A DNA stretch of 39,608 bases from IMG/VR virus record IMGVR_UViG_3300047510_000284, positions 1 through 39,608 of that record. One strand, 5' to 3'. This document shows positions 25,401 through 38,300 of the stretch, one piece after another. Within the stretch, counting starts at the first letter, position 1. Each line of letters starts with the position of its first letter. The DNA is from a virus. A model generated the notes under the pieces. The model was not told where the DNA came from. It worked only from the letters and a program-made list of their open reading frames with translations, and did not search any database. A program made the translations under genes and the position numbers.

Positions 25401-28400
25401 AATGATTGTGTTCCAGTACCAGTGGAAGATAAGTTGATTCTAGTTCCACCTGAAGATGCTGATAGAGTAAATCTATCTAATCCAATAACTTCCTTTACAT
25501 AATACGTTTGAAGGTCAGTTAAACCGCCGATTGTGGTATTGCCACCGTCATCATAAACAAGTTCTGTGCCAGGTACTAGACCGTGGTTTGCCTTGAAGAT
25601 AGTATCGGCAGTTGGGTTGGTAATAGTCTTAGTGAAGACATGAGCAGAACCAGTACCAAAACTTTCAAGGTCTAAACGGTTGCCAATAGAAGTTGTTTTG
25701 AGACCAAACTTAGTTGGGGAACTCAAGTCAACATAGTAACCCTTAGTTGCAGTTCCAAATGCCGAACCAGTTCCAGGGTTTGCTGTTGATGTAACTGTAA
25801 ATGATGTAGTCCCGTTAGTTGAGGCAATCGTCCAGCTTCCGTTATATGCGGATGGAGTTACACCAGAGATTACAATACCTTCACCAACTGCCCAAGTTGA
25901 AGCACTTGTGGTTACAGTAAAGTTAGATGATGTAGATGAGATCGCGCTGATGTTAATGCCAGAGAACTGAGTTAGACCTTGAATAGATGTTCCGCCACCA
26001 TTTGAATATGTGACAATATCATTGTCAACAAATCCATGTGCTGACGAGAAGTTGATGAGGTTTCTTGCTGCATATTCTGCGTATGGAACAAACGCATGAA
26101 TACCACTTGTTTGTGAGAAGCTGTGAGTATTAACGTTTTGTGCTCCAAAATCGGTCAGGTTTATTCTAACACCATTAGATGCTAGTGATAGACCATATCT
26201 GTTGGCATCATAGCGTCTTACGAAGTAATCAGTATTTGTTGTGAGACCAGGAATAGCAGTGTTTCCATTGGCATCGTATCTTACAACATCGTTATCACTG
26301 TATCCATGATTTGCGTGGAAAATAGTGGAAGCAGTTTCAAGTGAACGATAAGGAACAAGTAGGTGAATCTGACCACCAGCTGCAAATGTGTAAGCAGCAC
26401 TGAATGTAAATGCTGTACCACCTCTTGTCGTCGCAAGAGTCATTGTAGTAGCAGCTGGATAAGACCTGGAGAAATAAGTAGTTCCTAAGGTAGTATTTAC
26501 TGCAGTGATTACACCACTGGTTGTAGAAGTAGCTGCTGCACTCATTGTATATGTTCCAGCACCACCAGTACCAGTTCCGAAGGCAAGAATAAATGCTCCA
26601 TTAGGAATACCAGGACCAGAAATAGCAGAACCGATTTCTAAAGTTCCTGTGATTGCAGTTGGTGATCCACTAACTGTGATTGTAGCACTTGCGTTTGTTG
26701 TACTTACAGATCCAATAAATGTACTACTTACAGCACTATTATACCATTGAGCAGTGTTTGCTTCCGCACCTTGGAATACGTTACCAGTTGAAGATAGAAC
26801 GTTTAGTGATGGACCTCTATAGTAAACAAACTTTTGGTCAAGGTTTCCGTTAATTAAGAATCCTCTACCAGCGTTGTTGTTGTTAACATCAGTACCTTGC
26901 ATGGTAATGGTAGCACTACCAGATGCAACTGAGTTAATAACCATACCAGCAACGAGTAGGAATCCAGGTCCACTGAAACCAGATAGTGTTTGTGCAGTTG
27001 TTCCGTTTTGTACTAATGTAAGAGCAGGAGCTGCTGGTGTAGCACTAGCAACTCCAGTGGTTCTGATGGCATATGCTCTGCCAGCAACTAGACCAGTAGG
27101 TAGAGTTGTTCCTGGAAGAGGAATAACTGCGACACCAGTACCATCGGTAAATACAGAAGTACCAGAGCCAAAGTTAATAAAGTTACCAGAAATCATGTTT
27201 GGTGTTACAAGGGCAATGCCACTATTTGCTGTGCCGTGATTTGTTCCTTTACGAGAAGTTGCATTAAAAATGGTAACCCCTAAAGAATCTTGTTGATATT
27301 GCAGGTTACCAGTGATAGTGGTGGAAGCAACCGTTAGTGAAGCACTAGTTGTGTAAGTACCAATACCACCAGTACCAGTACCAAATGCAGTGATTCTTGT
27401 GCCAGCAGTTATACCAGTACCAGAAATAACGCTACCGATAGCTAAGCGACCATCTGTTACCGAAGTGATTGTTAGTGTTGTTGCATTAATACTTCCAGTT
27501 CCACTAAATGAACCAAACTCTTTTCTGAGTGAGTTGATTGCTAGAAGTGGACCTTCAGTAACATTATATGCACCAGTTGAAGTTGAGTTGATGGTCCAAT
27601 CTGCAGAAGCACCACCAGTAACAAAATATGTACTGGTTAAGTTTGCTGAATCCGCAGTATACCAGTCTGCGATAGTGCCAACAGCATCAGCAGGACCAGT
27701 AGTACCAGCAGATGATTGCTGAATGAGAGCAGGGCTTTGATCACCTCTGTAGTAAACAAATCTCTGTGAACTAGCCCATCCAGGATTATCAAAGAACTTG
27801 ATTTGATCGTTGCTATAGTTGATGCTTCTTACACCATGCGCTCTAACAATAGCAAACTGTCCACTACCTTGAGAAGTAATATCTACTTTAGTTGTTGAAC
27901 TCCAGTATCTTGTTAGATAGAAAGTATTGGCGTCAATAGTTCTGAGAACATATGCACGACCACCTGTTACACCGCCAGGCATTGTAGCACCAGACGCAGG
28001 AAAAATAACTACTGCTTGGTTATCAGAGAATCCGTGTGCAGTTAGTGTAATATTATTTGTTGTTGCATCAACAGCGTCACTAGTAAATGCTTTGGTATTT
28101 GAAACACCAGATAATCCTTGCTTATCCCAAATAGTTACATTATAAGAATCTAATGTTCCAATAGACTGTGTTCCTGTTGGGTTAACAGTTGCAGTTGTTG
28201 TCAAGGTATCAGTGATATCGACCAGAGTAGCATCAAATGAAATGTTACTGAGAGCAATGGTGTTAGTTAGATAGAATGCAGCTCCATTAACAAACCCAGA
28301 TGGATATGGAGTTTCAATCGTAATGGTTGATGGGTTTACCGCATCAGTAAAAATAGATTTATAAGGAACTTGAGAACCTTGATAAAACTGTCCAGGAGTA

Positions 28401-29065
28401 ATAGTTGTATATGAACCAAAAACAGATCCAGTAAATGTTGCTTTCTCTCTGGCAACAAATGTGAATCTATCTGTGTCTAGTACGTTTTTGATAATGTAGC
28501 TACCTTCTAGTGTAGTTACACTAAGACCACGAACGTCAAGTGGAGTACCTACAGAAAGACCATGTGAAGGAGCTGTTACGATAATCGTATCGTTATCGTT
28601 AGTTACAGCAACTTCTGTCACAACCAATGGAGTGTCGCCACTTCTACTAAAGAACGATGGAATGTTGTTTAACATTTCAATCGTTTCCCACTTGGTTGAC
28701 TGAAGACCATATTCAAAGTCCGTGTCAATCAGAGTCTGAGCTTCAGAGATTCTGAACTTTGATACAGGGTCAGTATATGCTTCGTCTGGTTCAAATGCTA
28801 CGGCATCTTCTTCGTAGAAGATCTGAAGAGTGTCATCTTCATCCATAGCAGAACAATCTTTCACCAGAGTGATTGTTGTCTCTTCTTCTACTGGATCAAA
28901 ACTAAATGTTGTTGCACCTAGGGTTGGTTCAGCAAAGTTGTAGATAATAATATTTTTACTTACATTAGTGATGAGAAGAAGTCTTCTTCTACGAATATTT
29001 CCCTCAATAGTTACTTCATTGGTTGAAGGGGAAAATGTAGATTTAAATACTAAACGTTTTGCCAT
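22484..29065 (-). CDS. Giant virion structural protein with HGL/GGLT beta repeats
   Basis: A 2193-aa protein. The N-terminal 150 residues ([60 protein letters not shown]) match a conserved cyanophage virion protein start. The middle, to about residue 1400, holds at least six repeats of about 65 residues of the form (A/T)(N/H)HG(F/L/Y)xxxDxVxYxxxGxTxIxGLTxxxxYYVxxxDxxxFxLxxxxxxxRIxLxxxGTG. It also has two copies of a SVISGTGI...FGTGTGGxGTYT unit. Residues about 1465-1765 and the C-terminus are paralogous to the 464-aa protein, including [13 protein letters not shown]. It follows the 62-aa gene by 29 bases. No late box is obvious, so it is likely co-transcribed with that gene. A long tail fibre or whisker is a reasonable inference. 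Confidence 0.85.
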   Translation of the reverse strand: MAKRLVFKSTFSPSTNEVTIEGNIRRRRLLLITNVSKNIIIYNFAEPTLGATTFSFDPVEEETTITLVKDCSAMDEDDTLQIFYEEDAVAFEPDEAYTDPVSKFRISEAQTLIDTDFEYGLQSTKWETIEMLNNIPSFFSRSGDTPLVVTEVAVTNDNDTIIVTAPSHGLSVGTPLDVRGLSVTTLEGSYIIKNVLDTDRFTFVAREKATFTGSVFGSYTTITPGQFYQGSQVPYKSIFTDAVNPSTITIETPYPSGFVNGAAFYLTNTIALSNISFDATLVDITDTLTTTATVNPTGTQSIGTLDSYNVTIWDKQGLSGVSNTKAFTSDAVDATTNNITLTAHGFSDNQAVVIFPASGATMPGGVTGGRAYVLRTIDANTFYLTRYWSSTTKVDITSQGSGQFAIVRAHGVRSINYSNDQIKFFDNPGWASSQRFVYYRGDQSPALIQQSSAGTTGPADAVGTIADWYTADSANLTSTYFVTGGASADWTINSTSTGAYNVTEGPLLAINSLRKEFGSFSGTGSINATTLTITSVTDGRLAIGSVISGTGITAGTRITAFGTGTGGIGTYTTSASLTVASTTITGNLQYQQDSLGVTIFNATSRKGTNHGTANSGIALVTPNMISGNFINFGSGTSVFTDGTGVAVIPLPGTTLPTGLVAGRAYAIRTTGVASATPAAPALTLVQNGTTAQTLSGFSGPGFLLVAGMVINSVASGSATITMQGTDVNNNNAGRGFLINGNLDQKFVYYRGPSLNVLSSTGNVFQGAEANTAQWYNSAVSSTFIGSVSTTNASATITVSGSPTAITGTLEIGSAISGPGIPNGAFILAFGTGTGGAGTYTMSAAATSTTSGVITAVNTTLGTTYFSRSYPAATTMTLATTRGGTAFTFSAAYTFAAGGQIHLLVPYRSLETASTIFHANHGYSDNDVVRYDANGNTAIPGLTTNTDYFVRRYDANRYGLSLASNGVRINLTDFGAQNVNTHSFSQTSGIHAFVPYAEYAARNLINFSSAHGFVDNDIVTYSNGGGTSIQGLTQFSGINISAISSTSSNFTVTTSASTWAVGEGIVISGVTPSAYNGSWTIASTNGTTSFTVTSTANPGTGSAFGTATKGYYVDLSSPTKFGLKTTSIGNRLDLESFGTGSAHVFTKTITNPTADTIFKANHGLVPGTELVYDDGGNTTIGGLTDLQTYYVKEVIGLDRFTLSASSGGTRINLSSTGTGTQSLNIQTAGSFDGAYTVSNVVSPTQYTFGVSAQIPKIQRSLNPTTQLNTTTDVFTITNHRFATGTAIEYSNNGNTSIGNLTNNDTYYIIRLDKDTFKLADTYENALAGSARDITGVGTGTSHVFTSFSVVGEVAGAGTVDISSGLATVTGTNTTFLSTFRVGDTIIINLGTGSVLASEIIAIKSNTSLTIADAAASTLTGLTYLIPSGLYVRPGCFSLHRPFDGGVEINAGYGADSQIIRQTRRYFRYQSGKGLACQFAINFNPSIEIQSITASGSVATVTTLLPHGLIANKAFTVAEAEVSSGVNYYNGTFPVQSVPSLTTFTYVMDGEPSDTSANGFPKLQVRNWNGSAIRCGMFDTQNGMFWEYDGTTLYAVRRNSTQQIAGTINATKNSPVISGQGTRFLEQLSPGDYVVIRGQSYKITNIASNSTMYVSPSYKGVTTTRAIITKTIDVKVPQNQFSIDPCDGTGPTGYLLDIGRIQMAYIDYSWYGAGKIRFGFKDQNGHVKYMHEFKHNNKEYEAYLRSGNMPARYEVINTGVPAFAPSLAHWGTTIQMDGKYDDDGSYLFTGSSSLLSFSGSSTTTTGTAGNYTYVNTDGSTTSIPTTSTSTSTIPTTSVDLVNNRITLANASSLFSNGSIIQYQNGGGANIGGLTSGSYYFVRNVTSTNFQLSLTSTGSIIDLNTTQGNNAQFFRYNFRYNVTLTSVPGYGSRIIHRFRTDASGFAAIGSVSFGTQISSTAIAAVTALAGGQARIFRVLNTGGGSADIDFFFTATAAAQNTNPPGTTGFIAASTSSALAHTVGTDTPIPSLIPMISVRLAPSVDSGLIGNVGVRDIINRMQLALQTVGTLTTHDIEIRLILNGALSQYNWQNVGRPSLCQYISHQNDDTVVGGTTVFTFRASGGSTEASGKKLSNVFNQDIDNLLSLGNSVLGGDGVFPDGPDVLTVAVAPLNVSGITVNSPLSLSSRITWSESQA

Positions 29066-29094
29066 TTTTTATATCTCTGAATATTTTTTACTGA

Positions 29095-29283
29095 TTAACC
29101 ACCTAGGGCGATTGACAGGGCAAGTGAGGTACTCTGCTTTGCTACTTCAAATCCTCCTTGAGTTACTCCATCGTGCATGATTACAGTACTTTTATCCGTA
29201 TCAAATGTGATTTCCGCTTCCGCTCCAGTAAAAGCAGCGTGCTCAGCGGTAGTTCCTCTTCTTAGTTTGACTCTAGTAGTCAT
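29095..29283 (-). CDS. Free-standing Mtd-type N-terminal domain protein
   Basis: A 62-aa protein that is almost only the Mtd-like attachment domain: VKLRRGTTAEHAAFTGAEAE, ITFDTDKSTVIMHDGVTQGG. It is nearly collinear with residues 1-45 of the 540-aa protein and then ends with a short hydrophobic tail (STSLALSIALGG). It has a perfect late promoter at 29314-29321 and sits directly ahead of the 2193-aa gene, so expression is credible. It may be a trimeric cap or adaptor that plugs a fibre into the baseplate, or the relic of a fibre whose shaft was lost or replaced. I cannot separate these from sequence alone. Confidence 0.75.
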   Translation of the reverse strand: MTTRVKLRRGTTAEHAAFTGAEAEITFDTDKSTVIMHDGVTQGGFEVAKQSTSLALSIALGG

Positions 29284-29313
29284 GGAGATACCTATCCTAG
29301 TGCTTTCTTTTCT

Positions 29314-29321
29314 TATTTATA
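29314..29321 (-). promoter_or_regulatory. Perfect T4-type late promoter for the 62-aa and 2193-aa genes (TATAAATA)
   Basis: The minus-strand box is a perfect TATAAATA, 31 bases ahead of the 62-aa ATG, in the gap after the 3006-aa gene. Confidence 0.75.
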
Positions 29322-29324
29322 AGA

Positions 29325-32300
29325 TTAGATAATGGTGACGTAACTTCTTGGTGGGCGGAAAGGATTCCATAGAATCTGAGATTCTCCACTAGTTGTAAAT
29401 AGAACAGTATCATTTTCTGGTCTTCTTCCAACAGACTCAGCAGCACCATCAAACGCGAATAGTGTGCCATCTCCAATGACAATATTTGTTCTGACAATAC
29501 CAGCAGAACCAGAGAATGTTGCAAAGATATTGCTGGTTGGAACGACTGCCGTGGATTCTGCAGCACCACTGAAACCAAATAGAGAACCAGAACCAACATA
29601 AGATTCTGTGTTTCTTTCTGTTGCTGCTCCAGAAATAGTTTCTGTGCCAGTAGCAATGTAAGTAGCACGAGTGTAACTTTCTGCACCAGTGCCAGATAGA
29701 GTTGCTGTGCCAGAAGCAACAAATACTCTTGCTCTCGCATCACCAGAATCACCAGTGATAGTAACGTAAATGGTGTTGTTGATAGCAACTGCTCTGGTGA
29801 TAGCACCACTTCCTACATTGTAAAGTGAACCAGAACCCTCGTAGGATTCTGTATTCTTCTCTGTTGCAGCACCAGTGAATGTGTAAAGAACTGTATCTTC
29901 TGGTGGGTTGACACCGAATGCCTCGGCAGCACCACTGATAGCAAATAGCGAGCCAGATGCTACATAAGATTCTGTATTGCTCTGGTCTGCAGTGCCAGTG
30001 AGGGTTGCTGTTCCAGTCGCATCGTATGTTTCGGTATTTCTCTCAACAGAGAATACATCAACAGAGATGTCACATAGACCGACATAAGATTCGGTGTTCT
30101 TCTCGGTAGCAGAACCAGAGTAAACAAATAGCTGGATATTTTCTGGTGGATTTGCTCCAGTAGATTCGGCAGCACCACTGAAGTTGGAGATAGAACCAGA
30201 ACCAGTATATGTTTTTGTCTCCGTGACAACAGAATCAATATCGATATAAATGTATCCTTCTGGATAGTAAACATTAGTTGTGCTTTCAAATCCAACACCA
30301 CTGTAAGTAAAGATCTGTGTGTTTTCTGGTGGATTTACACCAAATACTTCTGCGGCACCAGATGTTGCAAATAGAGAACCAGATGCAATATATGATCTGT
30401 ATGCTATAACAACAGCAGATCCGCCAGTAATATACTGTTCATATCCATAATATGTTTCTGTGTTTCTTTCGACAGCTGATCCACTAATAGTAAAGATTTG
30501 CGTCGTTTCATCGACTTGAGTGGTGAAGGATTCTTCTGCTGATCCGACAAATGTGTACAGTATAGTATTTTCTTCTGGGTTGATTGTTCTGCTTTCTGCG
30601 GAACCATCGTAGTTGAAGAGTTGACCAGTGCCAACGTAGGATTCTGTATTCTTCTCAATCGCAGTGCCAGTAACAAACTCTGTGCCAGTGCCAACTTCGC
30701 TGTATGTATTGAGAACAACAGAGAATCCAGTGAAGGTGAAGAGTGAGGTATCTTCTGGTGGGTTTGCACCAAATGCCTCTGCAGCACCACTGATAGCAAA
30801 TAGAGAGCCAGTTCCGTTGTAGTTTGCCCACGCAAATGCTTCGAGTCCAACACCAGAAGCAGTGAGAGTTCCTGTGCCGTTGTATGCTTCAGTGTTCTTC
30901 TCAACTGCCGTGCCGCTGAGAGTTGCAGTGCCAGTACCAAAGTGTGCTTCTGTATTTCTCTCTGTGATGAAACCAGAGAATGTAAGTTGAGCAAAGTCTT
31001 CTGGTGGTTGAGCAACGAATGCTTCAGCAGCAGAGCTAGAGAATGTGAAGAGAATCGTATTCTCTGGTGTCTGAGCGGAGAATGCTTCCGCTGCACCAGA
31101 TAGAGCAGTGATAAATCCAGTGCCAACATAGGACTCTGTATTCTTCTCTACTGCTGTGCCGCTGAGTGTCTCTGTGCCCGTACCGACATATGCCTCTGTA
31201 TTTCTTTCTGTGGCAGCACCAGAGTAAACGAATAGATGTGTATTCTCTGGTGGATTGACACCGAATGCTTCTGCAGCCCCAGATAGAGTAGAAACAGAAC
31301 CAGTACCGATGTAAACTTCGGTGTTCTTCTCCGCAGCAATACCAGAAGCAGTGGTAGTTCCAGTGCCAACATATACTTCTGTATTCTTTTCTTTTGCAGT
31401 ACCAGATAGTGTCTCTGTTCCAGTACCAACCCAAGATTCTGTGTTCTTCTCGGTTGCTGTACCAACAAAGGTGTAGAGAACAACGTCTTCTTCTGGGTTG
31501 ATTGTTCTGCTTTCTGCAGCACCATTGAATGTGAAGAGTTCGCCAGATCCAGTGAATGTCTCTGTGTTCTTCTCAATGGCAACACCAGAAGCAGTGGTAG
31601 AACCAGTACCAACATATGCTTCTGTATTTCTCTCAACATGAGATACGGAGATTGTGTATGTTCCTTGACCGTCTGTTTCAAATCTGTAGAGATAGATAAC
31701 TCTAGTTTCTGCGACACCAGAAGAGACGAAGAGGTGTGTATTTTCTGGTGGATTGACAGTGAAAGATTCTGCCGCACCAGAAACAGTGGATAAGGAACCA
31801 GATCCAACAAACGCTTCCGTATTCTTCTCTACACAGACACCGCTTGCAGTTGTGGATCCTGTGCCAACGTAGGACTCGGTGTTCTTCTCTACCGCAGCTC
31901 CAGTGTAGGTGAATAGTGTAATATCTTCTGGTGGGTTGGCACCAAATGCTTCAGCAGCACCAGAGATTGTAGAAACAACACCAGTACCGATGTAAACTTC
32001 GGTGGTATTGTAAATACCAGCACCACTTAAAGTCTCTGTGCCAGAACCAACGAATGCTTCGGTGTTCTTTTCAACTGCTGTTCCAGTAATAGATTCAGTT
32101 CCAACACCAACATAAGACTCAGTGTTCTTCTCTGTAGCAGCTCCAGTGTAAGTGAATAGTTGAGTGTTCTCTGGTGGATTAGCACCAAATGCTTCCACTG
32201 CGCCAGACAGAACAGAGAAGGTGCCAGTTCCAACGTAGGACTCGGTGTTCTTCTCTGCGCCAACACCGCTGAGTGTCTCTGTTCCTGTGCCAGCAAATGC

Positions 32301-35300
32301 TTCAGTGTTCTTCTCTGTGGAGAATACATCAATCGTAAAGATTGGATTATCACCAACATAATCTTCGGTATTTCTCTCAACCGCTGCTCCACTGAGAGTG
32401 GTTGTGCCAGATGCAGATGCTGTGTAGACTGCAATCTCTCTAGTATTGCCAACGCCAGATACAGAGAAGAGTTGAGTGTTTTCTGGGGGATTAGCGCCGA
32501 ATACTTCAGCAGATCCAGATGCGGTGAATAGGTTACCAGAACCGTTGAAGCTTTCTGTGTTTCTTTCGGTTGAGAATACATCAATAGAAGTGCTGCCAGT
32601 ACCAATGTATCTTTCTGTGTTGCTTTCAACTGCAGAACCACCGAAAGTAAACTGACCTGTCGCACCAATAATAGTTTCTTCGTAACGAATATATCCATAA
32701 TCAAATATGCCGCTAGTTGGTGGTAGAGCGACAGATCCATAATCAATGTCAATAGATGGAATCTCAGTAACAAACTCATAATCAACTTCATTAAATCCGA
32801 TAACAACATCAATATTGTAAACATAAGTTACAGACTCAGCAGCACCACTAAATCCGAATAGAGATCCAGTACCGACATAAGATTCTGTGTTTGTAACTAC
32901 AGCAGAACCAGATGTGGTTGTTGTGCCAGTTCCATTGAAGGCGTTGACTTCCTTATAAGAAGCAGCACCAGATGTGAAGAATGTAATATAATCAGTATAT
33001 GGGAAGTAACCAATGAAGAAGATTGATCCACTGATGCTAACGAGAACACCAGATCCAACGAAGGACTTGACGAGATCTTCGTCACCTTCACCTGTGAGAG
33101 TTTGAGATCCAGTACCGACCCAGGACTCAGTGTGCTTGATGTCAGAAGCAGCACCAGTGTATGTGAATAGCTGTGTATTCTCTGGTGGGTTGACTCCAAA
33201 GACTTCTGCAGCACCAGATGTTGCAAATAGAGAACCAGAAGCAATCTCTCTGGGAGTTGAGCGAACAATAGAAGTTGGAATAATCTCAATGTAGTTTCTT
33301 ACTGTAGTGCCGTTATCAATAAACTCACTGGCAATAGAAGAAATCAGACCATAATCTTCTGTGGATGTTGTAGCATCCTTAATAAGATTTCTATACTCAT
33401 TGACAACTTCGACAGTTTCAACTGTGTAATCGTAAGTTCTTCTCTCTTCAGAATCAATAAATGTGAATGCGTTACCAGAACCAACATAAGATTCGGTATT
33501 CTTTTCAGTAGATTCGACATCAATATTGATTGTTCCATTACCGATCCAGTTTGGAACGAAACGCATTGTGTGTGTAACGTCAATCTCAGTTGTTCCTGCG
33601 CCAATATAAGACTCTGTGTTCTTCTCGGTAGCAACACCTGAGTAGACAAAGAGTTGTGTGGATTCTGGTGGATTTGCACCAAATACTTCAGCAGCACCAA
33701 ATGCAGTGAATAGAGATCCAGTGCCAATCTCAGATACAGAAGTTACATCAACAGCAACACCAGTTACGGAAATATTTTGTGTATTCTCTGGTGGATTGAA
33801 TCCAGCAGACTCGATAGCAACACCAGAGAATGTAAACTGAGCAAAGTCTTCTGGTGGGTTTGCTCTGAACTTCTCTGTTGCTGTTCCGCTTGTTTGGAAT
33901 AGCTGAATATTTTCTGGTGGGTTCGCACCAAATACTTCAGCAGCACCAGATGATGTAAATAGATTACCAGATCCGATTTCAGCAACGGATACAGGTACTG
34001 TACCAGTGCCACTGATAGTGATTGTGCCATCCTTGCTGACCCAACGTGGAATCTCGCGTACCTTGCCAAAACCACTGATAGTAATAGTACCAGAAGCAGT
34101 ATATAATCCTTCTCCAAAAGATTCTGAGGCAGTTCCTCTTAGGAATAAGAAATCAAAGTCTACTGCACCATATGATTCAGTTTGTGTGAATGCTATGTCA
34201 ACAGTGCCATAATCTTCGGAAGAAGTAATGGCATCAGTAATCAATCCATAATCATCTACACTTAGTAGATTGGATTGAGATACAGTGTAGTCATACGTTC
34301 TACTTTCAATCTTATCAACAATCTCAAATAGAGTTCCAGTACCAACATAAGATTCAGTATTCCTTTCAACTGCAGATCCACTGAGAGTAAAGAGCTGAGT
34401 ATCTTCGCCACCTTGAGTAGTAAACTTCTCTACCGCAACACCAGAGAATATAAACTGTGCAAAATCTTCTGGTGGGTTCGCTCTGAACTTCTCAACTGCA
34501 TTGCCACTAGTAGCGAAGAGTTGGATATTTTCTGGTGGGTTGGCACCAGTAGATTCTGCTGCACCAGAAGCATTGAAGAGATTGCCAACACCAATATAAT
34601 CTTCGGTGTTCTTCTCAACTGCACTACCAGTAATAGATTCAGTTCCAACACCAACGTAAGATTCCGTATTCTTCTCAACAGCTGCGCCCGAGATAACAAA
34701 GATCTGAGTATTCTCTGGGGTATTTGGAGAGAATGCTTCAATCGCAGCACCACTTAGGTTGATTGAACCGAATGGTAGTACAGATTCGGTGAAGATTACT
34801 GTGCCATAATCTACTTCGCCACCAGAGAATGCACCAGCAACAGTACCATAATCAATCTCTATAAATGCGGCAGCACTGATAGAACCATAATCAACATCTA
34901 GGAACGGTACTACGTCGTTTAGATCATAGACATAGGTTCTGCTTTCATCCGAATCAATGAACTCAAATAGAGTACCTGTGCCAACATAGGATTCGGTGTG
35001 CTTCTCAACCGATGTAATATCAATATTGATAGTACCCGAACCATTCCATTTTGGATTGACCTTGACTATAGCAGCACCAGATACTTGGAATAGTTGTGTA
35101 TTCTCTGGTGGGTTTGCACCAAACGCTTCTGCAGAACCATTGGTTGTGAAAGCGAAACCAAATCCAACATATGCTGGTATGAGTTTTCTGAGTTCTGAGA
35201 ATACATCTAATGTTGCCTGACCAGTACCAACATAAGACTCAGTATTCTTCTCTACACTGCTGCCAGTATATGTAAAGGTTACTGTTTGTTCTGGTGTTTG

Positions 35301-38300
35301 AGCAACAAACTTCTCAACCGCAGTACCATTAGTATCAAATAGTTGTGTATTCTCTGGTGTCTGAGCAACAAGTTTTTCTACCGCATAACCAAATAGCTTG
35401 AGGTAATCTCTTACTACGCTACCAGCAGTCTCAAACTCAGTAGCAGCAGATGTGATTAATCCAAAGTCTTCTGTAGATCCAGCAGACTCTCTGAGATCAC
35501 CATAATCAGAGAGAACATGAATAGATGCTTGAGCAACTGTGTAAGACTCAGTGTTCTTCTCAACCTTAGTAACATCAATAGAAGTGCTACCAGTACCAAC
35601 ATAAGACTCTCTGTTCTTCTCTACAGCTGCACCAGAAATACTAAAGAGTTGAGTTGTTTCCCCACCTTGAGTGGTGAACTTGAGGTTGCTGTACGCACCA
35701 GAAAGAGTAAACTGAGCAAAGTCTTCTGGTGGATTTGCTCTGAACTTCTCTGTTGCTGTTCCGCTAATGTCATATAGCGAGAAGTCTTCGGACGGATTAG
35801 CACCAAATGCTTCAGCTGCACCAGAAGTGTTAAAGAGATTACCAATACCTACATAAGATTCTGTATTCTTCTCTACAGCAGATCCAGTGAGATTTACAGA
35901 TCCAACACCGATAATACTTACTGCGAGAGGTAGAACAACTTCGCCACTGAGGGTGATTGTACCGCCATTGTCAACAATATTCTTGCTAAACAGTTCAATA
36001 GCAAATCCAGATGTAGTCCACAATCCATAAGGGACTACTTCATTAATAAATGTGATTGAACCATAATCTTTTTCGCCACCTGTATTAGGAGCACTGACAC
36101 TACCAAGATCAATGTCGTTTGTTGGTGATTGAGTAACACTGCCGTAGTCAAACTCGGTGAATGGGATGAACGAATCAAAGCTGTAGCGGTAAGTTACAGA
36201 CTCTGCAGCACCAGAGAATGTAGAGAATGTACCAGAAGCAACATAGTCTTCAGTATTCTTCTCTATCGCTGCTCCAGTGAACTGGAATAGTTGAGTTGTC
36301 TCTCCACCTTGACTTGTGAACTTCTCTACGCCAGCACCAGAGAATGTAAAGAGCTGGGTATTTTCTGGTGTTTGTGCAATAAACTTCTCAACGGCAGCAC
36401 CGTTAATATCATAGTAATCACTAGAGAGATAGCGATAATCTACATTAGTTGCAGACTGCGTGATGAGACCATAATCTTCAGACTCTGTTACTGCCGTCAG
36501 ATCGCCGTAGGAAGCGAATAGATCTGTGACATTTCCTGCTAGTTCTGCTACATACGTCTCAGTGTTCTTCTCAACGCTCACAACGCTGATTGAGGTGCTT
36601 CCAGTACCTACATAGTCTTCGGTGTTCTTCTCCACCCCAGAACCGCTTAGAGCGAAGAGTTGCGTGGTTTCTCCAGCACCACTGGTGAACTTCAGGTTAG
36701 TATATCCATTGGAGAATACTATACTTGTTGGTGGAGATGATAATAATGATATTTCGGTTATGCCGTAGTTATCAAATCCAGTACCACTAGAAGAAGACTG
36801 AGAAATCCTAAAAATTGTTGAAGATGTTTTGGCATCATTTGGTATTACTAAAGATACACTTTTTAAGTTGTTGAATGACGCATCGTTATATGTAACAATA
36901 TTTCCAACATTTGTAAATGTATTACCATTATTAATACTATACTGAAGAACTAAACTTTCTGTGGATGTATCGGGATCTTCTCCCCCGTTATTGTCATTTC
37001 CACGAATGGCAGTGAACTGGATAGTGTTATATGATCCAACATTCAAAGGTTGTAAATCTAATCTTCTCGCACCAACTCCATCAAATTTAAAGTGACTGCC
37101 AATATTAAATCCACCGTTAGCGCCTACACCAGTACCAGAACCTGATATAGATACACCAATAAAACTATTAGTGTTTATTTTATTAGAAGAAGTCGATAAT
37201 GTAATAGAAACGATACTATTTCCAATATATCTTTCAGTATTCTTTTCTGCTGCACTACCAGTAATATCAAATAGCGAGAAGTCTTCTGGTGGGTTTGCGC
37301 CAAATACTTCGGCAGCACCAGAGGTATTGAATAGGTTACCTGTTCCTACATAATCTTCGGTATTCTTCTCAACTGCTGCACCACTGAGGTTTACAGATCC
37401 AACACCTTTGATGCTTACAGCAAGAGGTAGAACAACTTCGCCACTTAATGTAAATGGTACTGTTTCTGCTGGTGTTTGCTTGCTGAAAGATTCTAAACCT
37501 ATACCATTTGTTTCGTAGAGACCAAATGGCGTTTCTTCAGAATCATTTACGATCAGCCCGTAATCCTTTTCCCCCCCAGCATTTGGTTGAGACACAAACC
37601 CAAAATCAATATCAGGGTTTGATACTAAACCAAGAGAACCATAATCAACTATGTTGAATGGCAGTACATTTTCAAAGTCATAGCTTCTGATATGCGCCTC
37701 TGTTGAGGCGACATCCAATCGGAGCGGACCAGAAGTTCCGACTGTTGAGAATGCTTTTACAATCTCATTAGCAGACCCACCAATCTCAAATGGAGTTCCA
37801 TTACCAACCCAAGCAATAGCAACTTTAGAAATAGCAGCAGTAACTCCAGTTAACGAAGAACCGCCATAGATTGATAATAACAAAGTAGAAGCATCTGTTT
37901 TTTCTACAAACGCTACTAGAGCAGATGCTGATGAATATGTGTATCCTGGCTCCATTGCCAAGATGGTTTGACTTACATCAATACGATACCTGTCTTCTCT
38001 AACGCTTATGCCATCTTCAGCTGTTAGAGTACCGTAATCATCCGTTGAAGTCTTTGCATTAGTTATTAACCCATTATCTTCTTCAGCGAAGAGATTATCA
38101 GAAGATGATGAGTAAGAATATTTTTTAGGTTTATAGTACTTTGCAGTACCATTTACAGTAGCAAAACCAAACGCAGTATCGTTGTTTTGCTTTACTGTTA
38201 TTTCTGCATATGATTCTTGTGAAGTGGCAGATACGTTAATAGCACCAAAATCCTCAGTAGATGTCGCGGGTCTGACGTAGACAAACCCATTATCTACTGA

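Noticed and set aside
14657-27722. Plus-strand open frames of 60-160 codons opposite the fibre genes
   Set aside because: They are antisense to well-supported genes, have Val/Pro-rich compositions typical of reading Thr/Gly-rich genes backwards, and no convincing ribosome sites or promoters were seen.
20829-29283. Diversity-generating retroelement suggested by Mtd-like N-terminal domains
   Set aside because: No reverse transcriptase gene lies in the window, no C-type lectin variable domain follows the Mtd-like part, and I saw no template/variable repeat pair. Only the attachment domain is shared.
29297-33727. Several long open frames of 100-265 codons on the minus strand in other frames within the giant gene
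   Set aside because: They are Leu/Ser/His-rich products of reading the repeat out of frame. They lack ribosome sites and follow the repeat period, so they are shadows of the 3006-aa gene.
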